This document shows, in pieces, positions 37,718 to 46,477 of a stretch of 64,000 nt of DNA (its first letter is position 1; every line of letters starts with the position of its first letter). Under the pieces are notes generated by a model. The model searched no databases. It saw nothing but the letters and a program-made list of their open reading frames with translations, and was not told the origin of the DNA. Both the position numbers and the translations under genes were made by a program. Source of the DNA: Corynebacterium casei LMG S-19264. Its GTDB lineage: Bacteria; Actinomycetota; Actinomycetes; Mycobacteriales; Mycobacteriaceae. Location of the stretch: positions 2,460,009-2,524,008 of the forward strand of contig NZ_CP004350.1 of the NCBI RefSeq assembly GCF_000550785.1. The letters are read 5' to 3'.

Positions 37718-39121
37718 AGGGTCGTGCCTCACATAAATTTCCCCGCCAGACTCTTCACCCGGGGACATAGACACGACGACGATGGGGTCATGGTCGACAA
37801 GGACGTTTCCATGAACACCAGAATCGAGATCACGAAGAAATACGCCACCGCGTATGCCAAGGCCGGCAGGCAACAAAAGTCGGCCATCCTCGATGCCGTC
37901 ACCGACATCACTGGCTGGAACCGCGACCACGCTCGCCAACAGCTCATGCGTCGGACTCGCCAGCCCAAGGGCAGAGCCAACGCCACCGTGGCCGTGATCG
38001 ATCGACGCAAGACTAAGGCCCGTAAGTACTCCTACGACGCGATCAAGATCCTGCAGTATGTGTGGTCAGTTGCCGGTGGAATCTGCGGCAAATACCTCGC
38101 CCAAGCTATGGTCGATCTCCTCAACTCCCTCGAAGCCCACAACCACCTCGTGCCTGGCCAGGGCCGCTACAGCACGAACGTACGCGACGAGCTGGTGTCG
38201 ATGAGTCCAGCCACGATCGACCGATACCTGGCACCAGCCCGGGCTAGAGACACCCTGCGTGGGAAGTCGGCAACGAAGCCTGGCACACTGTTGCGCAACT
38301 CGATCCAGGTTCGTAAGGCCGGTGATGAAGTCGAAGCCGAACCCGGATTCTTCGAAGTCGATACCGTTGCCCACTGCGGACCGACGTTGAAGGGCGAGTT
38401 CATCCGCTCGGTCAATTACACCGATATGCACACCGGGTGGGTCTACACCCGAGCAGTCAAGAACAATGCTGCCGTACACATTGTTGCCGCGTGCACTCAT
38501 TTCGTTGAAGCGGTGCCCTATCTCGTGACCGGGCTCGACTTCGACAACGGTTCAGAGTTCATCAATCACGACCTCATCGACTGGGCGGCCCAGCGGAAGA
38601 TCTTCTTCACTCGCGGCAGGCCTTATACGAAGAATGACCAGGCCACGATCGAGTCAAAGAACAACCATCTCGTGCGTCGGTACGGGTTCTACTACCGCTA
38701 CGACACGACAACCGAACTCGGACTCATGACGACGCTCTGGGCACTGGTCAATGACCGGTTGAACTACTTCACTCCGACGAAGAAACCCACCGGGTATTCC
38801 ACTGATTCGGTGGGTCGTCGCAAACGTGTTTATGACACCCCGCGGACCCCGTTCGTGCGTCTGCTGGATTCCGGGATCCTCAACAGAAAGCAAGTCGCTG
38901 AGCTCAGGGCTTACAAGGCTGGTCTTGACCCGGTCCATATCGCGGCCGAGATCGATCGGATCCAGCAGAGGCTGATCAAGCTCGCTGCCGGGAAGACCGC
39001 GCGTATGAAACGTGAGATCGAGGCCAAGCAGGCATTGCCCGATTCCTCGGGTATTCGGGTCAGGCCGAGTCGGGTGGGGTGAGAGTTGTTCCCGGGGATA
39101 ATTTGTGTGAGGCACGACCCT
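37718..39121 (+). mobile_element. insertion sequence with terminal inverted repeats of about 30 bp
   Basis: The left end AGGGTCGTGCCTCACA (37718 on) and the complement of the right end (up to 39121) match over about 28 bases with few differences (GGGTCGTGCCTCACAyAAATT, then CCCCG). One transposase gene fills the inside. TAGCC occurs at 37712-37716 and 39125-39129 and may be a target duplication, but it does not sit exactly at the repeat ends. Confidence 0.75.
37811..39082 (+). CDS. DDE transposase with integrase (rve) core
   Basis: A 423-residue protein. An N-terminal helix-turn-helix part (AYAKAGRQQKSAILDAVTDI, then NRDHARQQLMRR) precedes the rve core, with Asp in FFEVDTVAHCGPT, Asp in LDFDNGSEFIN and Glu in KNDQATIESKNNHLV. 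The family is IS481/ISNCY-like; I cannot settle which. AAGGA lies eight bases before the ATG at 37811; starts further upstream would reach into the terminal repeat. It moves the element it lies in. It looks intact. Confidence 0.85.
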   Translation: MNTRIEITKKYATAYAKAGRQQKSAILDAVTDITGWNRDHARQQLMRRTRQPKGRANATVAVIDRRKTKARKYSYDAIKILQYVWSVAGGICGKYLAQAMVDLLNSLEAHNHLVPGQGRYSTNVRDELVSMSPATIDRYLAPARARDTLRGKSATKPGTLLRNSIQVRKAGDEVEAEPGFFEVDTVAHCGPTLKGEFIRSVNYTDMHTGWVYTRAVKNNAAVHIVAACTHFVEAVPYLVTGLDFDNGSEFINHDLIDWAAQRKIFFTRGRPYTKNDQATIESKNNHLVRRYGFYYRYDTTTELGLMTTLWALVNDRLNYFTPTKKPTGYSTDSVGRRKRVYDTPRTPFVRLLDSGILNRKQVAELRAYKAGLDPVHIAAEIDRIQQRLIKLAAGKTARMKREIEAKQALPDSSGIRVRPSRVG

Positions 39122-39326
39122 CATTAGCCGGGGGTATTGACATGAGGCACTCCGGGGAACTTGCGCGGCCCACAGGCAGCACGTCGCACGTTCTCCCTCC
39201 AGTTAAGTGCCCCTCCCAGGTGGGTCGGTTGCTCGTCCCATCGTTCGGAGTACCACATGCCGCGTCTGCCACCCCTTCGCCAGCTGAGCAGCAAGCTCGC
39301 GTCCCCCTCGCCCCAAAGGTCAACCA

Positions 39327-40127
39327 TTGAGTTCAGAGACTGAGACCTCTGGCACCATTGATGACATGGCACCACTTTCATCGTGGACGACTTCCACACA
39401 CGAGCCGCTTAATCGGCACTCGATGGTGCACATGGTTGCCCCATCGGCGACCATCGGATCGGGAGTCGACTGGGCTGCGTCACAGATCCCAAACCAATAC
39501 ACGGATCCGGATCGCGTCGCCACGATCCTCGCCAAGCTGGGGAAACCTAAAGCAGCCAAGTACCTGAAGGGAAAGCTTCCTACAAGCAAGCGCACCCGCT
39601 CGGGCGACCTCGGAGAGATCATCGGAGCGCAGTACGCAACGCTTGAACTGGGCTTTCGAGTGGTGGAGCGGCTGCGGTGGAAGGACCACCGCGAGATGTC
39701 GATGCGTGGCGATGATTTGATTGGTGTGCGCGCGAGTACGAACGGAACGCTGGAACTATTGAAGGGTGAGGCAAAGAGCCGTGCAAGGCTCGGAACTGCA
39801 ACGGTCACGGACGCAGATGATGCACTTAAGCGCGATCGGGGACGACCATCACCTCATGCTCTCAGCTTCGTCGCTGACCGACTCCACGAACTCGGTGAGC
39901 ACACGTTGGCGGAGCTCATCGACGACGCCCAGTTAATTTCTGGAATCAGTCAACGGCAGGTGGTCCAACTGCTTTTTACCTTCACTGGTAATGATCCGAG
40001 GGCCCTCCTCCGCGCAAATACGACAGCGTACCGGGGACGTGTAAAGCGTCTCGCCGTCGGTCTGCAGGTCTCAAAGCATCAGGCGTTCATCGCGAAGGTG
40101 TACTCCAAGGCGATCGCTGATGCCTGA
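39327..40127 (+). CDS. hamA: Hachiman defence protein HamA (DUF1837 nuclease)
   Basis: A 266-residue protein. SGDLGEIIGAQYATLELGFRV, RLRWKDHREMSMRGDDLIGV and LELLKGEAKSRARLG form the DUF1837 core, which is a PD-(D/E)xK-type nuclease fold with Asp in GDDLIGV and Glu-x-Lys in GEAKS. In Hachiman, HamA is held inactive by the HamB helicase and cuts DNA when HamB senses damaged or foreign DNA. The start is a TTG with AAAGGT before it; an ATG 13 codons later is an alternative. The stop overlaps hamB by eight bases, showing coupled translation. Confidence 0.88.
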   Translation: MSSETETSGTIDDMAPLSSWTTSTHEPLNRHSMVHMVAPSATIGSGVDWAASQIPNQYTDPDRVATILAKLGKPKAAKYLKGKLPTSKRTRSGDLGEIIGAQYATLELGFRVVERLRWKDHREMSMRGDDLIGVRASTNGTLELLKGEAKSRARLGTATVTDADDALKRDRGRPSPHALSFVADRLHELGEHTLAELIDDAQLISGISQRQVVQLLFTFTGNDPRALLRANTTAYRGRVKRLAVGLQVSKHQAFIAKVYSKAIADA

Positions 40128-43100
40128 AACAGTTGATGAGATTGAGGCAGCGATCGGGCAGGCGACTGCACCCGGATTTCGTGAACAGCTTCTCGCGCGA
40201 GGAGAAGCCCGGTCGATGATCTGGCGGGACGGTGTCCTGCCAGAGGACGCGCCCGAATTCGACCAGCTGCTCAGCTACGACCTTCTCTCCTACGGCTACT
40301 CGCTCCTAAGCCTGGGGCTGCGCCTCGTGGAGGCGAATGGATCGCGCAGCCTCGCCCAACGCGCCTTTGAGGGCGCAGCCACAGCCATCGAATCAGTGAT
40401 CGCGAGGGGACCCAACTCGCGCGAACGAGGCTTCCACCGCGTCGTCGCGGCAGCCGCCTACCACCTCGGCGGCTACTCCGCGCGTGCATACTCGCTGCTT
40501 CAGACAGCGCTCGATTCCGGTGAAGTCACGATTGGCGAGCGATCCCTCATCCACATCATCCGCAGAGAACTCGACACCCTGGCTGCGCTCATCTTGAGCC
40601 ACCGCTACGAGGACGCGGCAGCAGACGCCAACCTGGTTGAGACGTTGCGCGGGCTCCTCGAGCCGACGAGCGATGAGGACCAGGCTGATGACAGCGGCGA
40701 CACCGATGTCGTTGACGTCGTCGACCTCGCACTGACGGACGCGTTCGTCGGTGCGATCAGCATGGCGCTGCTTGCGTTCGAACGGGGCGAGCAAGCGCTG
40801 CTGGATGAGGCCCTCAGCACGCTGCAGGTCGGTCTAGGAGCCGCCGGCGAACTGAACATGGTTCCGCAGTGGTGGTGCCATCGACTTGCGATTCACCTGC
40901 TTCGCGGTCTGTGGGAGGCCAGTTTCCATCGCCTGCTCCCGGACGCCCCAACCGACGGTGGTGGTGGCGACTGGGCACAACTGCGTGCGACGTTCATCGC
41001 ATCCCTCTTCCGGAGGCGACGCTCGGAGATCGACCTATGGCCGTCGCAGCTCGCCGCAGCAGAGCGGGTGCTGAATACCAGCGAGAACTTGGTGCTGTCT
41101 CTTCCGACGAGCGCCGGCAAGACCCGGATTGCCGAGCTTTGCATCCTCGCATGCCTAGCCGAGGGCCGGCGGGTTGTGTTCGTAACCCCATTGCGGGCGC
41201 TGTCAGCTCAGACCGAAACCGCCCTGCAACGCACTTTCACCCCTCTGGGGAAGACCGTCTCATCCTTATACGGCGCGATCGGGGCCAGCAGCGCCGACGA
41301 GGATTTGCTGCGAGAGAGGGACATCGTCGTCGCTACTCCCGAGAAGCTCGACTTCGCCCTGCGCAACGACCCAACACTCCTCGACAGCGTAGGGCTTGTC
41401 GTCCTCGACGAGGGGCACATGATCGGGGCGGATGAACGTGAGGTCCGATACGAAGTTCAGATCCAACGACTGCTGCGCCGTGGGGATGCGGCTACCAGAC
41501 GTATCATCTGCCTCTCGGCGATACTGCCAGACGGAGATGAAGTCGAGGACTTCGTCAACTGGCTCACCGATGACCAGCCCGACGGTCTCATCGCGAGCTC
41601 GTGGCGGCCGACGAAGCTTCGCTATGGCGAAGTGATCTGGCAAGGCGATCGAGCCCGCCTGAGCATCATCGTGGGAGACGAGGAGCCCTTCGTGCCCCGG
41701 TTCCTCGAACCCTTAGTTCCACCGATCGGTCGCAGGAAGACGCCCTTCCCCAAGAATCAGCAGGAGCTGACGCTGGCTACCGCCTGGCGGCTCGTCGACG
41801 ACGGGCAGACTGTCCTGATCTTTTGCCCACTCAAATTATCGGTGAACGCATTTGCCAGAGTCATCGTCGACCTTCATACACGGGAAGCACTGCGAAGTGT
41901 CTTCGAAGGAGATCCGGGCGACCTCGCCTCGGCCATCACGATCGGAGAGGAATGGTTCGGCCGAGATCACCCGATCCTCGCCTGTCTGAGACTCGGCGTA
42001 GCGATTCATCACGGATCGCTGCCCGCACCCTACCGACGAGAGGTCGAAAGGCTGCTGCAGCGAGGGGCGCTGAAGGTCACGGTCTCTTCGCCGACCCTCG
42101 CCCAGGGACTAAATCTCTCAGCCAGCGCGCTCGTAATGCACAGCCTCTGGCGCAACCGAGAACTGATCAAGGCGTCTGAGTTCCGCAACATCGTCGGCAG
42201 AGCCGGCAGAGCGTTCGTAGACTCCGTCGGCCTCGTCGTCCACCCAATCTTCAAGGACGTGTCCCGAGGGAGGCGGAACTGGGGGCAGTTGGTCAAGGAC
42301 ACCGCTCTGCGCGACATGGAAAGCGGCCTACTGCAACTGGTGGCGAACCTGTTTGCCCGGATGCAGGCCAAGCACGGTCTCCGGGACCTGGACTCGCTGC
42401 TGGAATACGTCGCCGGCGCAGCGGCGTGGGATTACCCAGAAGTCGCCGCCGAGAGCGAGGAGGAAGCCGAGCGCTCCCGATTTGCGTGGCGCTCGCAGCT
42501 CGCTAGCCTCGACAACGCCCTCCTCAGTCTGCTCAACGACTCCGCGATAGCGGAGGACGGAATCGAGGGGGCTCTCGATGACGTGCTCGCCTCGTCTCTT
42601 TGGACCAGAAGCTTGGCTCGACGGCAGGAGCCCGTTCAGACAGCGCTTCGAGCCGGCCTGACCGCGCGTGCACGCTTCCTCTGGAGCCAGTCGACCCCGG
42701 CGCAGCGCCGAGGGTACTTCCTTGCCGGGGTCGGTCTCGAGACCGGACGCCAACTCGATGAGCACGCCAGCATCTTGGAGCAGCACCTGCGCGACGCCGA
42801 CGAGGGCATCCGAATCAGCGACCCCGGTGCCGCAATCGACGCCCTGACCAGCTTCGCTGGGATCGCATTCGACATCTACCCCTTCGCGCCCCGCACTCTT
42901 CCTCCGCAGTGGGAAGGCATCCTCGCCGCATGGCTTCGCGGCGAGGATGCCACGCAGATTGCGGGAGAGGAGGTCACGGACACGCTGGAATTCATCGAGG
43001 ATTCGCTGGCCTACCGGCTTCCATGGGCGCTGGAAGCGGTCCGGGTCCGAGCGACCGCCCACGAAGAGCCTGTCAACGGTCTTTGGGCGTTCCTCGCCGA

Positions 43101-43620
43101 TGAGCACGGGCTCGCAGTTGCATCGCTAGAGACAGGGACGCTGAACCGATCCGCCGCGCTGCTCATGCAGGCCGGATTCTCCTCCCGAGCCGGTGCCCTC
43201 GCCGCCATCGCAGCCGGACGCGGCACCTTCACAACCGTGTCGGAGCTTCACCAGTGGCTGAACTCGGAGGAGGTGCGGCAACATGCGAACGACCCGCACT
43301 GGCCGACCGTGTCATCGCACGATCTCTGGGTCGATTTCATCAGCCGTGGCGCTGCTGCACCGGAGAGAACCTGGATCAACACAGTCGAGGATGCCGCGGT
43401 GACGTGGCTTCCCGATCACCAGCCGAGTAGCGGGACTCCCTATCGAGCCGTGTCCCTTGCGAACGGTGAGACCATCCTCCAAGCCGCGGACGGTCGACGA
43501 GCCGGTTCGCTTGAGGAACCACTCAATCCGAAAAGGCGCGGGTTGCTCATAGTCACCGGGACGAACGCCGCCAACAGCGTCGAACTCCGCTATCGAGGCC
43601 CATCCGACCTTCATGCGTAA
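40120..43620 (+). CDS. hamB: Hachiman defence helicase HamB
   Basis: A 1166-residue superfamily 2 helicase. About 320 helical residues come first, then Walker A LPTSAGKTRIAELC, VFVTPLRALSAQ (motif Ia), VVATPEKLDFAL, the DEGH box VVLDEGHMIG, SAILPDGDE-type motif III, then ALKVTVSSPTLAQGLNLSA and EFRNIVGRAGRAFVD (motifs V and VI), as in Ski2-like helicases. The last 450 residues are helical. With HamA it forms the nuclease-helicase complex. Size and partner both fit HamB. Confidence 0.9.
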   Translation: MPETVDEIEAAIGQATAPGFREQLLARGEARSMIWRDGVLPEDAPEFDQLLSYDLLSYGYSLLSLGLRLVEANGSRSLAQRAFEGAATAIESVIARGPNSRERGFHRVVAAAAYHLGGYSARAYSLLQTALDSGEVTIGERSLIHIIRRELDTLAALILSHRYEDAAADANLVETLRGLLEPTSDEDQADDSGDTDVVDVVDLALTDAFVGAISMALLAFERGEQALLDEALSTLQVGLGAAGELNMVPQWWCHRLAIHLLRGLWEASFHRLLPDAPTDGGGGDWAQLRATFIASLFRRRRSEIDLWPSQLAAAERVLNTSENLVLSLPTSAGKTRIAELCILACLAEGRRVVFVTPLRALSAQTETALQRTFTPLGKTVSSLYGAIGASSADEDLLRERDIVVATPEKLDFALRNDPTLLDSVGLVVLDEGHMIGADEREVRYEVQIQRLLRRGDAATRRIICLSAILPDGDEVEDFVNWLTDDQPDGLIASSWRPTKLRYGEVIWQGDRARLSIIVGDEEPFVPRFLEPLVPPIGRRKTPFPKNQQELTLATAWRLVDDGQTVLIFCPLKLSVNAFARVIVDLHTREALRSVFEGDPGDLASAITIGEEWFGRDHPILACLRLGVAIHHGSLPAPYRREVERLLQRGALKVTVSSPTLAQGLNLSASALVMHSLWRNRELIKASEFRNIVGRAGRAFVDSVGLVVHPIFKDVSRGRRNWGQLVKDTALRDMESGLLQLVANLFARMQAKHGLRDLDSLLEYVAGAAAWDYPEVAAESEEEAERSRFAWRSQLASLDNALLSLLNDSAIAEDGIEGALDDVLASSLWTRSLARRQEPVQTALRAGLTARARFLWSQSTPAQRRGYFLAGVGLETGRQLDEHASILEQHLRDADEGIRISDPGAAIDALTSFAGIAFDIYPFAPRTLPPQWEGILAAWLRGEDATQIAGEEVTDTLEFIEDSLAYRLPWALEAVRVRATAHEEPVNGLWAFLADEHGLAVASLETGTLNRSAALLMQAGFSSRAGALAAIAAGRGTFTTVSELHQWLNSEEVRQHANDPHWPTVSSHDLWVDFISRGAAAPERTWINTVEDAAVTWLPDHQPSSGTPYRAVSLANGETILQAADGRRAGSLEEPLNPKRRGLLIVTGTNAANSVELRYRGPSDLHA

Positions 43621-43909
43621 CTGTGTTGCATGATTCTCAGATCATGTTCGGATTTCTACGGGACAATGGGATTGCAACGGATACCACATGCTTTGCCTGA
43701 CACCACTACCCAGCGGATCTGGACAGGGATCCTGGTCCGGGGCCGCAGGGCGGTGCCTCTGGAGTAGGAATGGGGCTGCCTGAGCGTGCAGCGTGAGCAT
43801 GGTGTCTATTCACCCGTCCGTTCGGTGCGCATCGAATGACGGTGTAGGAGTACACGAGCGGATCACGAAGAGCCAGGTAGTCGACCTGCGCACGAGGATG
43901 CTCCAAGTC

Positions 43910-46477
43910 TCACTTCTTATAACCCTTAATCCTTCTGACCCATTCTTTGAAGCGGACCAACTCCGCTTCGAGTTCGTCGGGCTCCGGTGCGGTGAAGTTG
44001 GTCTCGGGGGCCTGATCGTGGCGAGGCGCCCACTCCGATGCCTTAGCGTAGCCAGATTGGTAGTCGTTGTCGTCTTGTTCCGTGATTCCTACGAGCATCT
44101 TGAACATGCGTGGCCGCACCTCGTTAGTACCGCGATCCACCAGCTCGTTCACAACATCGAGGTTGACCACGCGTTCCCATGCTTGAGACAACCGCCCGCC
44201 CCACTCCTGAGCACGCCGCGTGTACTCATCGGAGTCGAGCTGGCCCCGCTCCTTCTTGAGTCGTGCGATCTCGGCTTCCAGGTGGTTGATCCGCGACGGG
44301 ATGTCTTTGACGCTCCAAGGATGCTTGTCAGCAGTTAGCCCTGGACGCTCGCCCTGTCGTAGAATTGCGCGCTCAGCGACGTCGACCCCAAGGTCCCGTG
44401 CCGCCTTGTTAAGGGCGTTCACGAAAGTTGCCTCGTGCGTGAAAACAACGACTTGTCTCGACCGTGCCAGTTCCGCGAGGCGGCGGGCCACGCGGGAACG
44501 GCGGCTGGCGTCGAGCGACGACACAGGGTCGTCGAGCACAACGGCTGACTTCGACTCATCAAACTCGACTTCGGTGAGGAATCCGGCCAACCCGAGAGCG
44601 GTCTGTTCACCCTCGCTCAGTACATCGTCGATATCGGCGTCCAAGATGGCTCCGAGTAGACGGGGCCGATGCTGGAGCGTGACGTCGCGTCTACCTTTAG
44701 TGGGAGCGAGTGTGACCCGGCGCAAGTAAAGCTGCTCAGTCTCGTGAGTGAACTGGTCTCGAACGATGCTCGTCACGTAAGCCGTGGTTAAGGCCGTTGC
44801 CTTGCGGGTAATCCCAGTAGTGTCAGTGAGTCGGCGAGCTTCTTCAATCTTGGTTCTCGCCTGGAGCCGCACCAATTCTTTGACAAGATTATCTTTGGCC
44901 TTCGCAAATTGCTCTGCCGCTTGGAGATCGGCAACCTCGGATTTCAGCGCTCGGACAGAATCGTTGAAGCTTGTTGAATCAATATTCGCGCTGGCGGTGA
45001 TCAGCGTTTGTCGCCTCTCGCCGATGGTTGTGCCCGGAGCCACTCCAGAGGTCGTCGGACGCTCCTCTCTGGTGCCGTCAACCCACGCTACTATCTCAGT
45101 GGCGACCGTTGCCGCTTCGGTCATCCATGTCTGGCTTGCTGTGACATCCTCGCCACCAGCCTGCAGCTGGCTCAAGGCGGTAGTCACAGCCGCCGGCGCG
45201 GACTGGAGACGAGCAATCTCATCGCGACGCTGAATGACGCGACGCTCGGCAGCATCGGCATCACGCGAGGTGGTGTCCTTTATGAAGGCATCGAATCGCC
45301 CCAATCGGTTTGATCCATCCGGGCTCAGCGGTTGCTGGCATAGAACACACACGGCGTCATCGGTAGTGACTGGGAAGTCGTGTTCGTGATACGCCTCGGT
45401 CGTCGAATACCGACGTGCCGCATCCCAGAGGGCCCGCCACGTCGCCGACCCGACACCAGGCAATGGCTCGGCGTCGAAGTTCTTCGCTGACGCGATCTTT
45501 GCCGCCCCTCGGAGATCGATTGCACTTTTCGCGAGCGCGGCCACATTGTCGAACGACTGGTTCGTTACGGCCTCAGCCAGTTGATCGCTATGACTCTTGA
45601 CTGTCGCCCAATGGGCTGCGAGCTGAGCGAGGCGTGTCTTCTCTGCATTAAGATCGCTGGCTTGCAAGCGCGTGAGTTCCCGCAGTTTGGCGGAGAGCGA
45701 TACGTCGTGATCCGGGGACAGCGTCGTGGCCTCGTCGATCTGCTCACGCGTGGTGGTAGCACTGAGCTGATCAAGAAACTGCTTTGCCTTCGTGCCTTCC
45801 CCAAGGAGCGGAAGTTCCATACGGAGCGCCGCATTGTCACTCAGGCGCTGTGAGAGAGCTTGCCGCACCTGATCGCACGCGGCCGAGAGCCGATCGAGCA
45901 GAGTAAGCGCGGATGGGCGATAGCTGATCTCTGAGGCTGTGGTGACATAGGCGTCGCCGCACTCTTCGTCGTAGAACCGTACCGATGACAGATCGCGGCT
46001 GGTCCCCTGTGTGAGCGCCCAGGTCGTAGCCGTAGAGCCAACCACGTACTCGAAGACTGCCTTCTGATCGTGCACGCTCTTTGCGAAGACATCACCGAGA
46101 AGATCACCCTTGATTCGGGCAGTAACGGCCTGCCGAATGAGACGGGCGTAGCCGGACTTCCCGCTGGCATTGTCGCCGTAGATGATCGTCAGGCCCTTGC
46201 TGGCGAAGGTCAACCGCTGGCCCGTGATGAGCGCGTTCACGCCCTCCACGTCGGCTACGGCTGACAGCCGTATCGACTCTCCGCTCTCGGAGGTACCAGG
46301 GACATCGGCAGCGGTGATGGCGGCGACGGATGGATACGTCCCTGCGATCAGGTGATCGGCGATCTCGTTGACGGCGTCTTCAGACAGATTCTCGTTCCGG
46401 CAAAAGCGCCCGACGGCATCCTTCTGCCAGTCGGTGCGTTCAGCCACCCAGGTCGCCAGGTCGTTCGCGAGTGTCAC
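43910..46477 (-). CDS. large ATPase with CxxC hook and RecF/SMC-like ends, defence-type
   Basis: An 855-residue protein. Walker A is IIYGDNASGKSGYARLI (about residue 95), the signature is LSEGEQTALGLAGFL (about 635) and Walker B is SAVVLDDPVSSLDASRRS with VVFTHEATF after it. Between them are long coiled-coil stretches broken by VCVLCQQPLSPDG, a CxxC that resembles a zinc hook. This layout is like PrrC/RloC-type and Rad50-like ATPases. I see no anticodon-nuclease motif I could name. The GTG start overlaps the stop of the upstream OLD-like gene by four bases (GTGA), so the two act together. Confidence 0.75.
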   Translation of the reverse strand: MTLANDLATWVAERTDWQKDAVGRFCRNENLSEDAVNEIADHLIAGTYPSVAAITAADVPGTSESGESIRLSAVADVEGVNALITGQRLTFASKGLTIIYGDNASGKSGYARLIRQAVTARIKGDLLGDVFAKSVHDQKAVFEYVVGSTATTWALTQGTSRDLSSVRFYDEECGDAYVTTASEISYRPSALTLLDRLSAACDQVRQALSQRLSDNAALRMELPLLGEGTKAKQFLDQLSATTTREQIDEATTLSPDHDVSLSAKLRELTRLQASDLNAEKTRLAQLAAHWATVKSHSDQLAEAVTNQSFDNVAALAKSAIDLRGAAKIASAKNFDAEPLPGVGSATWRALWDAARRYSTTEAYHEHDFPVTTDDAVCVLCQQPLSPDGSNRLGRFDAFIKDTTSRDADAAERRVIQRRDEIARLQSAPAAVTTALSQLQAGGEDVTASQTWMTEAATVATEIVAWVDGTREERPTTSGVAPGTTIGERRQTLITASANIDSTSFNDSVRALKSEVADLQAAEQFAKAKDNLVKELVRLQARTKIEEARRLTDTTGITRKATALTTAYVTSIVRDQFTHETEQLYLRRVTLAPTKGRRDVTLQHRPRLLGAILDADIDDVLSEGEQTALGLAGFLTEVEFDESKSAVVLDDPVSSLDASRRSRVARRLAELARSRQVVVFTHEATFVNALNKAARDLGVDVAERAILRQGERPGLTADKHPWSVKDIPSRINHLEAEIARLKKERGQLDSDEYTRRAQEWGGRLSQAWERVVNLDVVNELVDRGTNEVRPRMFKMLVGITEQDDNDYQSGYAKASEWAPRHDQAPETNFTAPEPDELEAELVRFKEWVRRIKGYKK

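Noticed and set aside
37712..39129. TAGCC as target-site duplication of the IS
   Set aside because: The two copies do not sit at equal distances from the inverted repeat ends, so they may be chance.
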